Under the pieces are notes generated by a model, which did no database searches, had not been told where the DNA came from, and was given only the letters and a program-made list of their open reading frames with translations. 64,000 nucleotides of DNA from Labrys sp. KNU-23 (lineage in GTDB: Bacteria > Pseudomonadota > Alphaproteobacteria > Rhizobiales > Labraceae), in assembly GCF_008330945.1 (NCBI RefSeq), contig NZ_CP043489.1, positions 4,351,501 through 4,415,500 of the forward strand, in the 5' to 3' direction. Positions 35,809 to 43,694 of this stretch are shown in pieces (the stretch's first letter is position 1; each line of letters begins with the position of its first letter). Position numbers and translations under genes: made by a program.

Positions 35809-36923
35809 CCGCTTTCCAATCGCGCGGCTGGCTTATTGCTGCACTGCTGATTGCTTTAAGTGCCGTTTTCCCTTTGGGCGATGGTACCAACGCCATTTCA
35901 ATTCAGATGGTCAGCATAGTCTATGTCGTTGGGGTTCTCTATTTGGGCGCCGGCCTTCAAGGGAAACGCTTCGGTGGATGGCTTGGTAGTCTACTTCCGC
36001 TTTCTTTTGCCGCCGTCGTTACCCTGACGATGATCGCCCACTCACCGGGCGTTGCGGGGGCAGCCAATTGGGGCTTCTGGCTGAAGGCAATCGGGTTGTG
36101 GCTTGCCGCCTGGATGATGGTGGACATGATCGCCAATAGCGGCGATGGACGCCGAACTTCACGCTGGCGGAATCTGGCGCCGATGATCCTGTTCGGCGCC
36201 ACGTTGCTCCTTCTTTGGGAGTGGCTGGTCGTCGGTTTCGGCATCTCCCCCATCATCCTGCTGCCGCCTTCCGCCATCGGCCAGGCCGTGGTGGCGCAGG
36301 CCAATACGCTCGCCACCGATTTCGTCTGGACCTTCCTGCACGAGGTCCTCCTGGGCTGGCTGATCGGCTGCGGTTCGGGTTTCCTGGTGGCGCTGGTGGC
36401 CGACCGCGTCCCCTTCCTGCGGCGCGGCCTGCTGCCGCTCGGCAATGTCGTCTCGGCCCTGCCCATCGTCGGCATCGCGCCGATCATGATCTGGTGGTTC
36501 ACCTATGACTGGCCTTCGAAGACGGCCGTCGTGGTGGCGATGACCTTCTTTCCAATGCTGGTCAACACGGTGGCGGGCCTGGCAGCCAGCGGTTCCCTGG
36601 AGCGCGACCTGATGCGCTCCTACGGCGCCAGCTACTGGCCGACGCTGGTGAGCCTGCGTCTTCCCGCCGCGATGCCCTTCATCTTCAACGGCTTGAAGAT
36701 CAATTCGACCCTGGCGATGATCGGCGCGATCGTCGCCGAATATTTCGACGGCCCCACCATCGGCATGGGCTTTCGCATCAACACCCAGGCGGCGCTGTCG
36801 CAGACCGACATCGTCTGGGCCGAGATCGCCGTGGCCATGGTGGCCGGCTCCCTATTCTATGGCCTCATCGCTGTCATCGAGCGGGCCGTGACGTTTTGGC
36901 ATCCCTCTTACCGGCGCGCGTGA
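35805..36923 (+). CDS. ABC transporter permease 2 with extra N-terminal membrane domain
   Basis: The 372-residue protein has two parts. Residues from about 125 onward form a standard NitT/TauT permease (LLLWEWLVVGFGISPIILLP start, EAA-like loop LMRSYGASYWPTLVSLRLPAA). Before it are about 120 residues with four predicted helices (GWLIAALLIALSAVFPLG, VSIVYVVGVLYLGAGL, LPLSFAAVVTLTMI, IGLWLAAWMMVDMIA). The codons of this N-terminal part use visibly more A/T in third positions than the rest of the gene and its neighbours, suggesting a separate origin. Overall the protein pairs with permease 1 in the importer. Confidence 0.88.
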   Translation: MTAFQSRGWLIAALLIALSAVFPLGDGTNAISIQMVSIVYVVGVLYLGAGLQGKRFGGWLGSLLPLSFAAVVTLTMIAHSPGVAGAANWGFWLKAIGLWLAAWMMVDMIANSGDGRRTSRWRNLAPMILFGATLLLLWEWLVVGFGISPIILLPPSAIGQAVVAQANTLATDFVWTFLHEVLLGWLIGCGSGFLVALVADRVPFLRRGLLPLGNVVSALPIVGIAPIMIWWFTYDWPSKTAVVVAMTFFPMLVNTVAGLAASGSLERDLMRSYGASYWPTLVSLRLPAAMPFIFNGLKINSTLAMIGAIVAEYFDGPTIGMGFRINTQAALSQTDIVWAEIAVAMVAGSLFYGLIAVIERAVTFWHPSYRRA

Positions 36924-36955
36924 CGCAGGACGAGGTTAACAGAGGAGTGGACGGA

Positions 36956-37954
36956 ATGAAGAAGGCACTACTGGCCGGCGTCGCTTTCGCGCTCGGGCTT
37001 GGCGCGATCAGCGCGGCGCAGGCGGCCGACAAGGTCACGCTGCAGCTCAAATGGGTGGTCCAGGGGCAGTTCGCCGGCTATCTCGTCGCCAAGGACAAGG
37101 GGTTCTACAAGGAGGCCGACCTCGACGTCACCGTGGCGCCAGGTGGTCCCGACATCGCGCCGGAAACGGTGATCGCCAACAAGCAGGCCGATGTGATCGT
37201 CGACTGGATGCCGGCAGCGCTGGCCGCCCGCGAGAAGGGCGTCGGTCTCGTCAACATCGCCCAGCCCTTCAAGCGCTCCGGCCTGCAGCTGACCTGCCGC
37301 AAGGAATCCGGCGTCAAGACGCCAGCCGATTTCAAGGGCAAGACGCTGGGCGTCTGGTTCTACGGCAACGAATATCCGTTCAACGCCTTCATGGGCAAGC
37401 TCGGCCTCAAGCTCGACGGCTCGGCCGATGGCGTCAAGGTGATCAAGCAGGGCTTCAACGTCGATCCGCTCCTGCAGAAGCAGGCCGACTGCATCTCCAC
37501 CATGACCTATAACGAATATTGGCAGGTCATCGAGGCTGGCGTAAAGGCCGAGGATCTGACCGTCTTCAACTACACCGACCAGGGCGTGGCGGTGCTGGAG
37601 GACGGGCTCTATGTGATGGAGGATCGCCTCAAGGACCCGAAGTTCGTCGAGACCATGGCCAAGTTCGTCAAGGCCTCGATGAAGGGCTGGGAGTATGCCA
37701 GGGCCCATCCGGACGAGGCCGTGAAGATCGTGCTCGACAACGATGCTTCCGGCGCTCAGACCGAGGTGCACCAGACCCACATGATCGCCGAGGTCAACAA
37801 GCTGACGGAAGGCTCCGACGGCACGCTCGATCCGGCTGCGGCGGAAGGCACCGTCAAGACGTTGCTTGGGGCCGGCGGCGACAGCCCGGCCATCACCAAG
37901 GCCCCCGTGGGCGGCTGGAGCACGGCGGTCACCGACGCGATGAAGAAGCTGTGA
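36956..37954 (+). CDS. ABC transporter substrate-binding protein (NMT1/ThiY-like)
   Basis: The ATG at 36956 has GAGGAG upstream. The 332-residue product starts with a Sec signal peptide (MKKALLAGVAFALGLGAISA, cleavage near AQA-ADK). The mature protein has the NMT1/THI5-like fold: VTLQLKWVVQGQFAGYLVAKDKGFYKEADLDVTV, PETVIANKQADVIVDWM, GKTLGVWFYGNEYPF. Family members bind thiamine-precursor pyrimidines, riboflavin or related heterocycles in the periplasm. The hydA/pydC neighbours and the RutR-type operator favour a pyrimidine or dihydropyrimidine. The gene is followed by the repeat-GIY-YIG unit. Confidence 0.9.
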   Translation: MKKALLAGVAFALGLGAISAAQAADKVTLQLKWVVQGQFAGYLVAKDKGFYKEADLDVTVAPGGPDIAPETVIANKQADVIVDWMPAALAAREKGVGLVNIAQPFKRSGLQLTCRKESGVKTPADFKGKTLGVWFYGNEYPFNAFMGKLGLKLDGSADGVKVIKQGFNVDPLLQKQADCISTMTYNEYWQVIEAGVKAEDLTVFNYTDQGVAVLEDGLYVMEDRLKDPKFVETMAKFVKASMKGWEYARAHPDEAVKIVLDNDASGAQTEVHQTHMIAEVNKLTEGSDGTLDPAAAEGTVKTLLGAGGDSPAITKAPVGGWSTAVTDAMKKL

Positions 37955-37981
37955 GGAAAGCGTATTCGTAAGGCACTGCGC

Positions 37982-38099
37982 TTTGTCATCACCGGACTTG
38001 ACCCCACCGGACTTGATCCGGTGGTGATCCAGCGGGTCCCAAGGGCATCGCGTCGGCGTGAAGAACTGGATGCCCGGGTCAAGCCCGGGCATGACAAGG
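37982..38099. repeat. Left compound arm of the GIY-YIG unit
   Basis: It contains two palindromic elements: an outer one (37982-38033) built from CACCGGACTTGATCCGGTGG, and an inner one (38063-38099) centred on GCCCGGGTCAAGCCCGGGC. Their complements recur in mirrored order at 38451-38535. Confidence 0.85.
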
Positions 38100-38131
38100 G
38101 TGGAGTTTTGCTGGGCCAGGAAAATACCAGC

Positions 38132-38422
38132 ATGCGGCATCGCTACTGGGTCTATCTGATGGCGAGCAAGCGTAACGGTACGCTCTATGTGGGCATGACG
38201 AACGATTTGCCGCGTAGGGTCCATGAGCACGAGGAGAAGTCATTTTCCGGATTCACGGCGCAATATGATGTGAACCTCCTCGTTTGGTATGAGGAGCATC
38301 GCTATGTCGGCAATGCCATACAGCGCGAGAAAAACATCAAGCATTGGCCGAGAGCCTGGAAGCTGAAACTGATCGAGGATCTGAATCCCGAGTGGGACGA
38401 TCTCGATCTGCATTTGATCTAG
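38132..38422 (+). CDS. GIY-YIG nuclease family protein
   Basis: This is a stand-alone GIY-YIG domain of 96 residues. The name motif is seen as VYLMASKRNGTLYVGMTNDL (GIY corresponds to VYL, YIG to YVG), followed by the catalytic arginine in LPRRVHEH and the C-terminal VGNAIQREKNIKHWPRAWKLKLIE that includes the metal-binding glutamate. Such small proteins (UPF0213 type) are predicted Mg-dependent DNA endonucleases. I start at ATG 38132; the frame is open upstream, but only through the left repeat. A hairpin (TCGAGT/ACTCGA, 38433-38450) lies between its stop and the right repeat. Confidence 0.9.
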   Translation: MRHRYWVYLMASKRNGTLYVGMTNDLPRRVHEHEEKSFSGFTAQYDVNLLVWYEEHRYVGNAIQREKNIKHWPRAWKLKLIEDLNPEWDDLDLHLI

Positions 38423-38450
38423 AGGTTCGCGTTCGAGTCGAAAAACTCGA

Positions 38451-38535
38451 CCTTTGTCATGCCCGGGCTTGACCCGGGCATCCAGTTCTCCGGGCGGAAC
38501 CTGGATCACCGGGTCAAGCCCGGTGATGACAAAGC
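38451..38535. repeat. Right compound arm of the GIY-YIG unit
   Basis: The inner element 38451-38488 is the reverse complement of 38063-38099 with one extra base. The outer element 38501-38535 (GGATCACCGGGTCAAGCC) is the reverse complement, with changes, of the outer left element. Together they make mirrored flanks around the nuclease gene. Confidence 0.85.
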
Positions 38536-38568
38536 GCGGCGCGTGAATATTGTATAGGGAGGACTATT

Positions 38569-40023
38569 ATGCCGATCCTGATCCGTGGCGGTGTCGTGGT
38601 GAACCACGATCATTCCAAACAGGCCGATGTGCTGATCGACGGCGAAACCATTTTGGCGATCGGCCCGAAGCTGTCGGCGCCGGCGGGGACCGAAATCATC
38701 GATGCCGATGGCTGCTTTGTTTTGCCGGGCGGCATCGATCCGCATACGCATCTCGAAATGCCGTTCATGGGCACCGTCTCCGCCGACGATTTTGAATCCG
38801 GCACCAGCGCCGCCTTGTCCGGCGGTACCACCATGGTGGTGGATTTCTGCCTGCCCGCGCCCGGCCAGTCGCTGCTGGCTGCCTACCAGGAATGGCGCCA
38901 CAAGGCCGAGAAGGCGGTCGCCGACCACTCCTTCCACATGGCGATCACCTGGTGGGACAAGCAGGTCTTCGACGAGATGGATACCGTGGTGAAGACCTAC
39001 GGCATCAACACCTTCAAGCACTTCCTCGCCTATAAGGGCGCGCTGATGGTGAATGACGACGAGTTGTTCCACTCCTTCAGCCGCTGTGCCGGCCTCGGTG
39101 CCCTGCCGCTGGTGCATGCGGAGAATGGCGATATCGTCTTCCGCCTGCAGCAGCATTACATCGACCAGGGCGTCACCGGGCCCGAGGGGCACGCCTATTC
39201 GCGCCCACCGGAAGTCGAAGGCGAGGCGACCAACCGCGCTATCATGATCGCCGACATGGCAGGCAGCCAGCTCTATGTCGTGCACACCTCATGCCGTGAC
39301 AGCCATGAGGCGATCGCGCGGGCCCGCGCGGCCGGCAAGCGCGTCTATGGCGAGCCTCTGATCCAGCATCTCGTGCTCGACGACAGCGAATACCAGAACA
39401 AGGACTGGGATTACGCGGCTCGCCGGGTGATGTCGCCGCCTTTCCGCAACAAGTCGCACCAGGATTCGCTGTGGGCGGGCCTCGCCTCGGGTTCGCTCCA
39501 GGTGGTGGCGACCGACCATTGCGCCTTCACCGCCGAGCAGAAGCGCATGGGCCTCGGCGATTTCCGCAAGATCCCCAACGGCACCGGCGGGCTCGAAGAC
39601 CGCATGCCCGTGCTGTGGACAGCGGGCGTCAAGACCGGGCGCCTGACCAAGGAGGAATTCGTGGCGGTAACCTCCACCAACATCGCCCGCATCCTCAACA
39701 TCTATCCCCGCAAGGGCGCGATTGCGGTCGGTTCCGACGCCGATCTCACCATCTGGGATCCGGCGGCGACCAAGACGATCCGCGCCAAGACGCAGCTCAG
39801 CCGCGTCGAATACAATGTGTTCGAGGGCTATGAATGCACGGGCCTGCCTGTTGTCACCCTGTCGCGCGGTCGCGTCGCCTGGCGGGACAAGCAGATCCAG
39901 CTCCAGAAGGGCGACGGTGCCTTCATCCAGCGCGACCCGTTCCCGGCCGCTGCGGTGGCGAACGCCACCTGGAAGGATCTTAGCAAGCCTCGGCCGGTCT
40001 CGCGTATAGAGGTCACGCCGTAA
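38569..40023 (+). CDS. hydA: Dihydropyrimidinase (hydantoinase)
   Basis: The 484-residue amidohydrolase has the metal-binding GIDPHTHLEMP (His59, His61), the carboxylated-lysine segment FKHFLAYKGA (about 156), LVHAENGD, VVHTSC and the C-terminal aspartate in ATDHCAFT. These are the signatures of the dihydropyrimidinase/D-hydantoinase family. It opens dihydrouracil to N-carbamoyl-beta-alanine, the step after PreTA. GGGAGGACTATT precedes the ATG. It was probably cotranscribed with the ABC importer before the GIY-YIG block separated them; the block contains no strong terminator. Confidence 0.96.
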   Translation: MPILIRGGVVVNHDHSKQADVLIDGETILAIGPKLSAPAGTEIIDADGCFVLPGGIDPHTHLEMPFMGTVSADDFESGTSAALSGGTTMVVDFCLPAPGQSLLAAYQEWRHKAEKAVADHSFHMAITWWDKQVFDEMDTVVKTYGINTFKHFLAYKGALMVNDDELFHSFSRCAGLGALPLVHAENGDIVFRLQQHYIDQGVTGPEGHAYSRPPEVEGEATNRAIMIADMAGSQLYVVHTSCRDSHEAIARARAAGKRVYGEPLIQHLVLDDSEYQNKDWDYAARRVMSPPFRNKSHQDSLWAGLASGSLQVVATDHCAFTAEQKRMGLGDFRKIPNGTGGLEDRMPVLWTAGVKTGRLTKEEFVAVTSTNIARILNIYPRKGAIAVGSDADLTIWDPAATKTIRAKTQLSRVEYNVFEGYECTGLPVVTLSRGRVAWRDKQIQLQKGDGAFIQRDPFPAAAVANATWKDLSKPRPVSRIEVTP

Positions 40024-40043
40024 GGAGCGCGATGGGTGCATAA

Positions 40044-40233
40044 AGCCCTCTCCGCGAAGCGGGGAGGGTGGCCCGGCGAAGCCGGGTCGGGTGGGGTGTG
40101 GCGGGCAATGTGGGACCCTTTTTGAAGAATGGCGCGACCGTGGTGCAACCGCGCTAGGTTCCGTGCACTGCCCGCCACACCCCATCCGTCAGTGCTTCGC
40201 ACTGACACCTTCCCCACTTCGTGGAGAAGGCTT
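40044..40233. repeat. Large imperfect inverted repeat between hydA and the DUF1349 gene
   Basis: CCTCTCCGCGAAGCGGGGAGG and GGGTGGGGTGTGGCGGGCA on the left are mirrored by TGCCCGCCACACCCCATCC and CACCTTCCCCACTTCGTGG on the right. The structure fills most of the 236-bp gap. It resembles the CCCCTCATCC/CTTCTCCC family in layout but not in exact sequence. Confidence 0.75.
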
Positions 40234-40259
40234 TCGTTCTGCGTTGCCGGAGATCGATC

Positions 40260-40856
40260 TTGAATTTGACGCATCCCATTTCCCTCCAGCAAGGCCGCTG
40301 GCTCAATGAGCCACCGTCCTGGTCGCTGGCCGGCGATCGCCTGGAGGTCGTAACCGGCGAGGCCACCGATTTCTGGCGGAAGACCCATTACGGCTTCACC
40401 CGGCATAGTGGCCATTTCTTCCATCTCGACAGCGGCGGCGATTTCACCGCGGAGCTGCGCGTTCGGGCCCGTTTCGAGACGCTCTATGACCAAGCCGGCC
40501 TGATGGTCCGGCTTGATGACGAGACCTGGCTGAAGGCCGGCATCGAATATAATGACGATGCGCCCATGCTCGGCAGCGTGCTGACAGTGGGGCAATCGGA
40601 TTGGGCGACCGGGCCTTTCCCGGGTGACTCGAGGGATTTTCGCCTGCGCCTCACCGTCGCAGACGGGGTATTGAGGCTGCAATATTCGACGGACGGGCTA
40701 GTCTGGCCGCTGGTTCGGCTGGCGCCGTTTCCGAAGGCCGCTTCCTACCAGATTGGCCCGATGTGCTGTACGCCGGAAAGGGCCGGTCTTGCCGTTTCCT
40801 TCTCTGATTTCCGCCTGTCTCAGCCCAACGGCAAGGCGCTGCACGATCTCTCATGA
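40260..40856 (+). CDS. DUF1349 domain-containing protein
   Basis: The protein (198 residues) shows the DUF1349 pattern: WRKTHYGFTRHSGHFFHL, FTAELRVRARFETLYDQAGLMVRLDDETWLKAGIEY, and RLQYSTDGLVWPLVRLA. These predicted concanavalin-like beta-sandwich proteins resemble yeast Ydr109/regulatory proteins of unknown function. I favour the TTG at 40260, which has GGAG 7 bp upstream. A GTG at 40221 keeps the frame open but lies inside the intergenic repeat. Its position between hydA and the amidohydrolase could mean a role in the pathway, but nothing in the sequence shows one. Confidence 0.82.
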   Translation: MNLTHPISLQQGRWLNEPPSWSLAGDRLEVVTGEATDFWRKTHYGFTRHSGHFFHLDSGGDFTAELRVRARFETLYDQAGLMVRLDDETWLKAGIEYNDDAPMLGSVLTVGQSDWATGPFPGDSRDFRLRLTVADGVLRLQYSTDGLVWPLVRLAPFPKAASYQIGPMCCTPERAGLAVSFSDFRLSQPNGKALHDLS

Positions 40857-40877
40857 TCACCCGGAAAGGAGAGAACG

Positions 40878-41183
40878 GTGTCTTGGGCCACCCGATATAT
40901 CGAGCGACTACAGGCTGGTGAGACGGTTCAATTTCGTCCGCGCGGCGCTTCGATGAAAGGCAAAATCGCTAGCGGTCAACTCTGCACCGTCGTTCCGATT
41001 GCCGACCATGCCCTACTCGTCGAGGGGGATATTGTCCTGTGTCGTGTGCGTGGCGCGCAATACCTGCACCTCATAAAGGCCGTTAGAGACGGTCAATTCC
41101 AGATCGGCAACAACCGAGGGGGTATCAATGGTTGGATCACGGCTGGAGGGATCTTCGGCCGTTTGGTCGCCGTCTCGGACTAA
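40878..41183 (+). CDS. Minimal S24 (LexA-type) peptidase-domain protein
   Basis: The 101-residue protein consists of little more than a LexA/phage-repressor peptidase fold. It has a serine in RPRGASMKGKI (Ser25), a candidate catalytic lysine in YLHLIKAV (Lys67), the VEGDIVLCRV strand and the C-terminal GNNRGGINGWI...GRLVAV. There is no DNA-binding domain. It starts at GTG 40878 after AAGGAGA. Its codons are less GC-rich than its neighbours', which may indicate transfer. Its role in the middle of a pyrimidine locus is unclear. Confidence 0.75.
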   Translation: MSWATRYIERLQAGETVQFRPRGASMKGKIASGQLCTVVPIADHALLVEGDIVLCRVRGAQYLHLIKAVRDGQFQIGNNRGGINGWITAGGIFGRLVAVSD

Positions 41184-41223
41184 GCGTTGAACAACTGCCC
41201 GTTTTCTTCAGAAAGGCCTCACC

Positions 41224-42465
41224 ATGCTCACCAATCTCAACATCAATCCGCAGCGCCTGTGGGACAGCCTGATGGAAACCGCCAAGTTCGGCGGCACGGC
41301 CAAGGGCGGCATCAAGCGCCTGACCCTGTCGGACGAAGACAAAAGGGTGCGTGACTGGTTCAAGGCGCAATGCGAGGCGCTCGGCTGTACGGTGAGCGTG
41401 GACGAAGTCGGCAACATGTTCGCCGTGCGCCCGGGCAGGAACAATGATTTGCCGCCGATCGCCATGGGCTCCCATCTCGACACCCAGCCGACCGGCGGCA
41501 AGTTCGATGGCGTACTCGGCGTGCTCGGCGCGCTGGAAGCGATGCGCACCCTGCACGAGCAGGGCTATGAGACCAACGCGCCGGTCGAGATCATCAACTG
41601 GACCAATGAGGAAGGCTCCCGCTTTGCGCCGGCCATGCTGGCCTCTGGCGTGTTTGCCGGCGTGTTCACGCCCGATTACGCCTATGAGCGCCTCGACCGC
41701 GACGGCATCAGCTTCAAGGACGAGCTGGAGCGCATCGGCTATCGCGGCACCCAGAAGGCCGGCGCCCACAAGTTCCAGGCGATGTTCGAGCTCCATATCG
41801 AGCAGGGCCCGATCCTCGAGGACGAGAAGACGATGATCGGCGTGGTCACCGGCGTGCAGGGCATGCGCTGGTACGAGGTCACGGTGACCGGGCAGGATGC
41901 CCATACCGGCGCCACGCCGATGTATCTGCGCAAGAATGCCCTGCTGGGTGCCGCCCGCATCATCGAGGCGGTCGATGCCATCGGCCAGAAGCACCAGCCG
42001 GGCGTCGCCACTGTCGGCCTGATCGAGAACAAGCCCAACAGCCGCAATGTCGTGCCGGGCGAGGTTTTCTTCACCATCGACCTGCGCCATCCCGACGAGG
42101 AAGTGCTGGAGGTGATGGAGCAGGAATTCCGGGCGGCCCTGGAGGCTGCGCTGCCGCCGATGAAGCTTGCCTATGAGGAAAAGCGCATCTGGATTTCACC
42201 GGCGGTGAAATTCGCGCCCGAGCTGATCGAATGCGTCGAGCACGGCGCCGACAAAGCGGGCTTTGCCATGCGCCGCATGGTGTCGGGCGCCGGCCATGAC
42301 GCGGCCTATATCGCCCGTGTCGCGCCGACCACCATGATCTTCGTACCCTGCGAGGGCGGCCTCAGCCACAATGAGGCCGAATCGACCTCCTTCGACGAAT
42401 GCGCAGCGGGCGCGCAGGTGCTGCTCAATGCCGTGATCGAGCACGACCGGCGGCTGGCGGGCTGA
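41224..42465 (+). CDS. pydC: M20-family amidohydrolase, probable N-carbamoyl-beta-alanine amidohydrolase
   Basis: The 413-residue enzyme belongs to the allantoate amidohydrolase/L-carbamoylase/beta-ureidopropionase group of M20 peptidases. The zinc ligands are seen in GSHLDTQPTGGKFDGVLGV, WTNEEGSRFAP, ELHIEQGPILE and FVPCEGGLSHNEAE, and the dimer-contact segment is GQDAHTGATPM. Beside dihydropyrimidinase it should hydrolyse N-carbamoyl-beta-alanine to beta-alanine, CO2 and ammonia. Closely related enzymes act on allantoate or N-carbamoyl-amino acids, so the symbol rests on context. Confidence 0.9.
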   Translation: MLTNLNINPQRLWDSLMETAKFGGTAKGGIKRLTLSDEDKRVRDWFKAQCEALGCTVSVDEVGNMFAVRPGRNNDLPPIAMGSHLDTQPTGGKFDGVLGVLGALEAMRTLHEQGYETNAPVEIINWTNEEGSRFAPAMLASGVFAGVFTPDYAYERLDRDGISFKDELERIGYRGTQKAGAHKFQAMFELHIEQGPILEDEKTMIGVVTGVQGMRWYEVTVTGQDAHTGATPMYLRKNALLGAARIIEAVDAIGQKHQPGVATVGLIENKPNSRNVVPGEVFFTIDLRHPDEEVLEVMEQEFRAALEAALPPMKLAYEEKRIWISPAVKFAPELIECVEHGADKAGFAMRRMVSGAGHDAAYIARVAPTTMIFVPCEGGLSHNEAESTSFDECAAGAQVLLNAVIEHDRRLAG

Positions 42466-42543
42466 CGGAGCGCGGACATCTTGTCCGCCTCTTTCTCCCT
42501 AGAGCGTCGTGCCTTCAGGAGCGGACTGGAAGTCCGCGCTCCG
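42466..42543. repeat. Inverted repeat with nested hairpins
   Basis: CGGAGCGCGGAC (42466-42477) and GTCCGCGCTCCG (42532-42543) are perfectly complementary. Each arm also forms a small hairpin with adjacent sequence (GCGGACATCTTGTCCGC and GCGGACTGGAAGTCCGC). It starts two bases after the amidohydrolase coding region and may end that transcript. Confidence 0.75.
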
Positions 42544-42584
42544 AGTTGCGTCAGTCCTCAATGGCGTGTTGGAGCACGATAGAC

Positions 42585-43193
42585 ATGCTGTTCAAGCAGG
42601 CTGCGCTCGATGGCATTGCCGCCGGCAAGGTGACGCTGGCCTTCCGGCGCTGGACCAGGCCGACCGTGCGCGCCGGTGGATCTCTCACCACTGCTGTGGG
42701 CGTCCTGGCCATCGAGGCGGTAGAGGCGATCGAACTCGGCGACCTCAGCGAGGAAGAGGCTGTCAGGGCCAGCTTTGCCTCGCTCGAAGCCCTCGAACGC
42801 GACCTGAGGCCCGAAGGGCAGCTCTACCGCATCGTCTTCCGTCGCTTGGGGGATGATCCCCGCATCGCCTTGCGCGGTGAGGCCGATCTCGATGACACCG
42901 CCGTCGCCATGCTGCGCGGCGCGCTCGTCAAGCTCGACCGCAACCATCGTGGCGGCGGCTGGACAATGGCTGTGCTCGGCCTGATCGCCAAGCAGGATGG
43001 CGTCACCGCCGCCGAGATTGCTGGGCAGCTCGGTTTCGACAAACCCGCTCTCAAGCACGATATCCGCAAGCTCAAGGCCCTTGGTCTTACCGAGAGCCTC
43101 CAGGTCGGCTATCGCCTGTCGCCGCGGGGGCGGGCGTTGCTTGGCTGGCAGGAGCAGGTTTCGGCAGTTGAGAAAACCGCCGGCGAACGATAG
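42585..43193 (+). CDS. ASCH-like/winged-helix protein of unknown function
   Basis: The 202-residue protein appears to have two parts. The N-terminal 100 residues (LFKQAALDGIAAGKVTLAFRRWTRPTVRAGG, then VGVLAIEAVEAIELGDLSEEEA) resemble an ASCH domain, a PUA-like RNA- or nucleotide-binding fold. The C-terminal 80 residues (MAVLGLIAKQDGVTAAEIAGQLGFDKPALKHDIRKLKALGLTESL) read as a MarR-like winged helix-turn-helix. It may be a nucleic-acid-binding regulator. It is followed by a thioesterase gene after 9 bp. Confidence 0.65.
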   Translation: MLFKQAALDGIAAGKVTLAFRRWTRPTVRAGGSLTTAVGVLAIEAVEAIELGDLSEEEAVRASFASLEALERDLRPEGQLYRIVFRRLGDDPRIALRGEADLDDTAVAMLRGALVKLDRNHRGGGWTMAVLGLIAKQDGVTAAEIAGQLGFDKPALKHDIRKLKALGLTESLQVGYRLSPRGRALLGWQEQVSAVEKTAGER

Positions 43194-43202
43194 AGCGGGC
43201 AG

Positions 43203-43670
43203 GTGATCCCTATAGAGGAGGCCGCCTTGCTGCCTGCCGAGCTTGAAGCCGATCTCCATGGCAATATTCCGCTGACACAGGCCATGCAGGTCCGGGTTCT
43301 GGAGATCGGGCCGGATTCCGTACGGCTCGGCGCCCCGCTTTCCGCCAATATCAACCATCACCGCACGGCTTTCGGCGGCAGCCTCGCCACTTTGGCCACA
43401 CTCGCCGCCTGGTCGCTTGCTCATCTCAAGCTGAGAAGTGCGCGGCTCGATTGCAGCCTCGTCGTCGGTTCCGTCCACATGGATTACCTGGCGCCGGTGG
43501 AGGGCGATTTCTCGGCCCGTTCCGTCCTGGCGGAACCCGAGAAGTGGAACCATGTGCTGGAGGCCTTCGCGCGCAAGGGCAAGGCCCGTATCCCGGTCCT
43601 CGCCGAGATCGACTATGGCGGCCGTTGTGCGGCTCGCTTCAAGGGCGATTTCGCGGCGCTGGCCCGCTGA
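43203..43670 (+). CDS. YiiD C-terminal-type thioesterase domain protein
   Basis: The 155-residue hot-dog-fold protein shows IPLTQAMQVRVLEIGPDSVRLGAPL, NINHHRTAFGGSLATLATLAAWSLAHLKL and SVHMDYLAPVEGDFSA, the pattern of the thioesterase domain found at the C-terminus of E. coli YiiD. The substrate is unknown. The GTG at 43203 has no clear ribosome binding site. A TTG at 43227 has a strong GAGGAGG 6 bp upstream and would give 147 residues starting just before the conserved domain, so the true start may be there. Confidence 0.82.
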   Translation: MIPIEEAALLPAELEADLHGNIPLTQAMQVRVLEIGPDSVRLGAPLSANINHHRTAFGGSLATLATLAAWSLAHLKLRSARLDCSLVVGSVHMDYLAPVEGDFSARSVLAEPEKWNHVLEAFARKGKARIPVLAEIDYGGRCAARFKGDFAALAR

Positions 43671-43694
43671 AGCAGGCTTGAACGCGGCAAGCCT

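Larger units (their letters stand above)
37982..38535. mobile_element. Candidate repeat-bounded GIY-YIG unit inside the pyrimidine operon
   Basis: A single 96-codon GIY-YIG gene is enclosed by two compound repeat arms of mirrored order. From outside in, the left arm reads TTTGTCATCACCGGACTTGA... then GGATGCCCGGGTCAAGCC...; the right arm reads the complements in reverse order. The whole 554-bp block separates the substrate-binding gene from hydA, which otherwise look like one operon. The symmetry and the self-contained nuclease suggest a unit that arrived as one piece. No target-site duplication or transposase is evident, so calling it mobile is inference. Confidence 0.45.
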
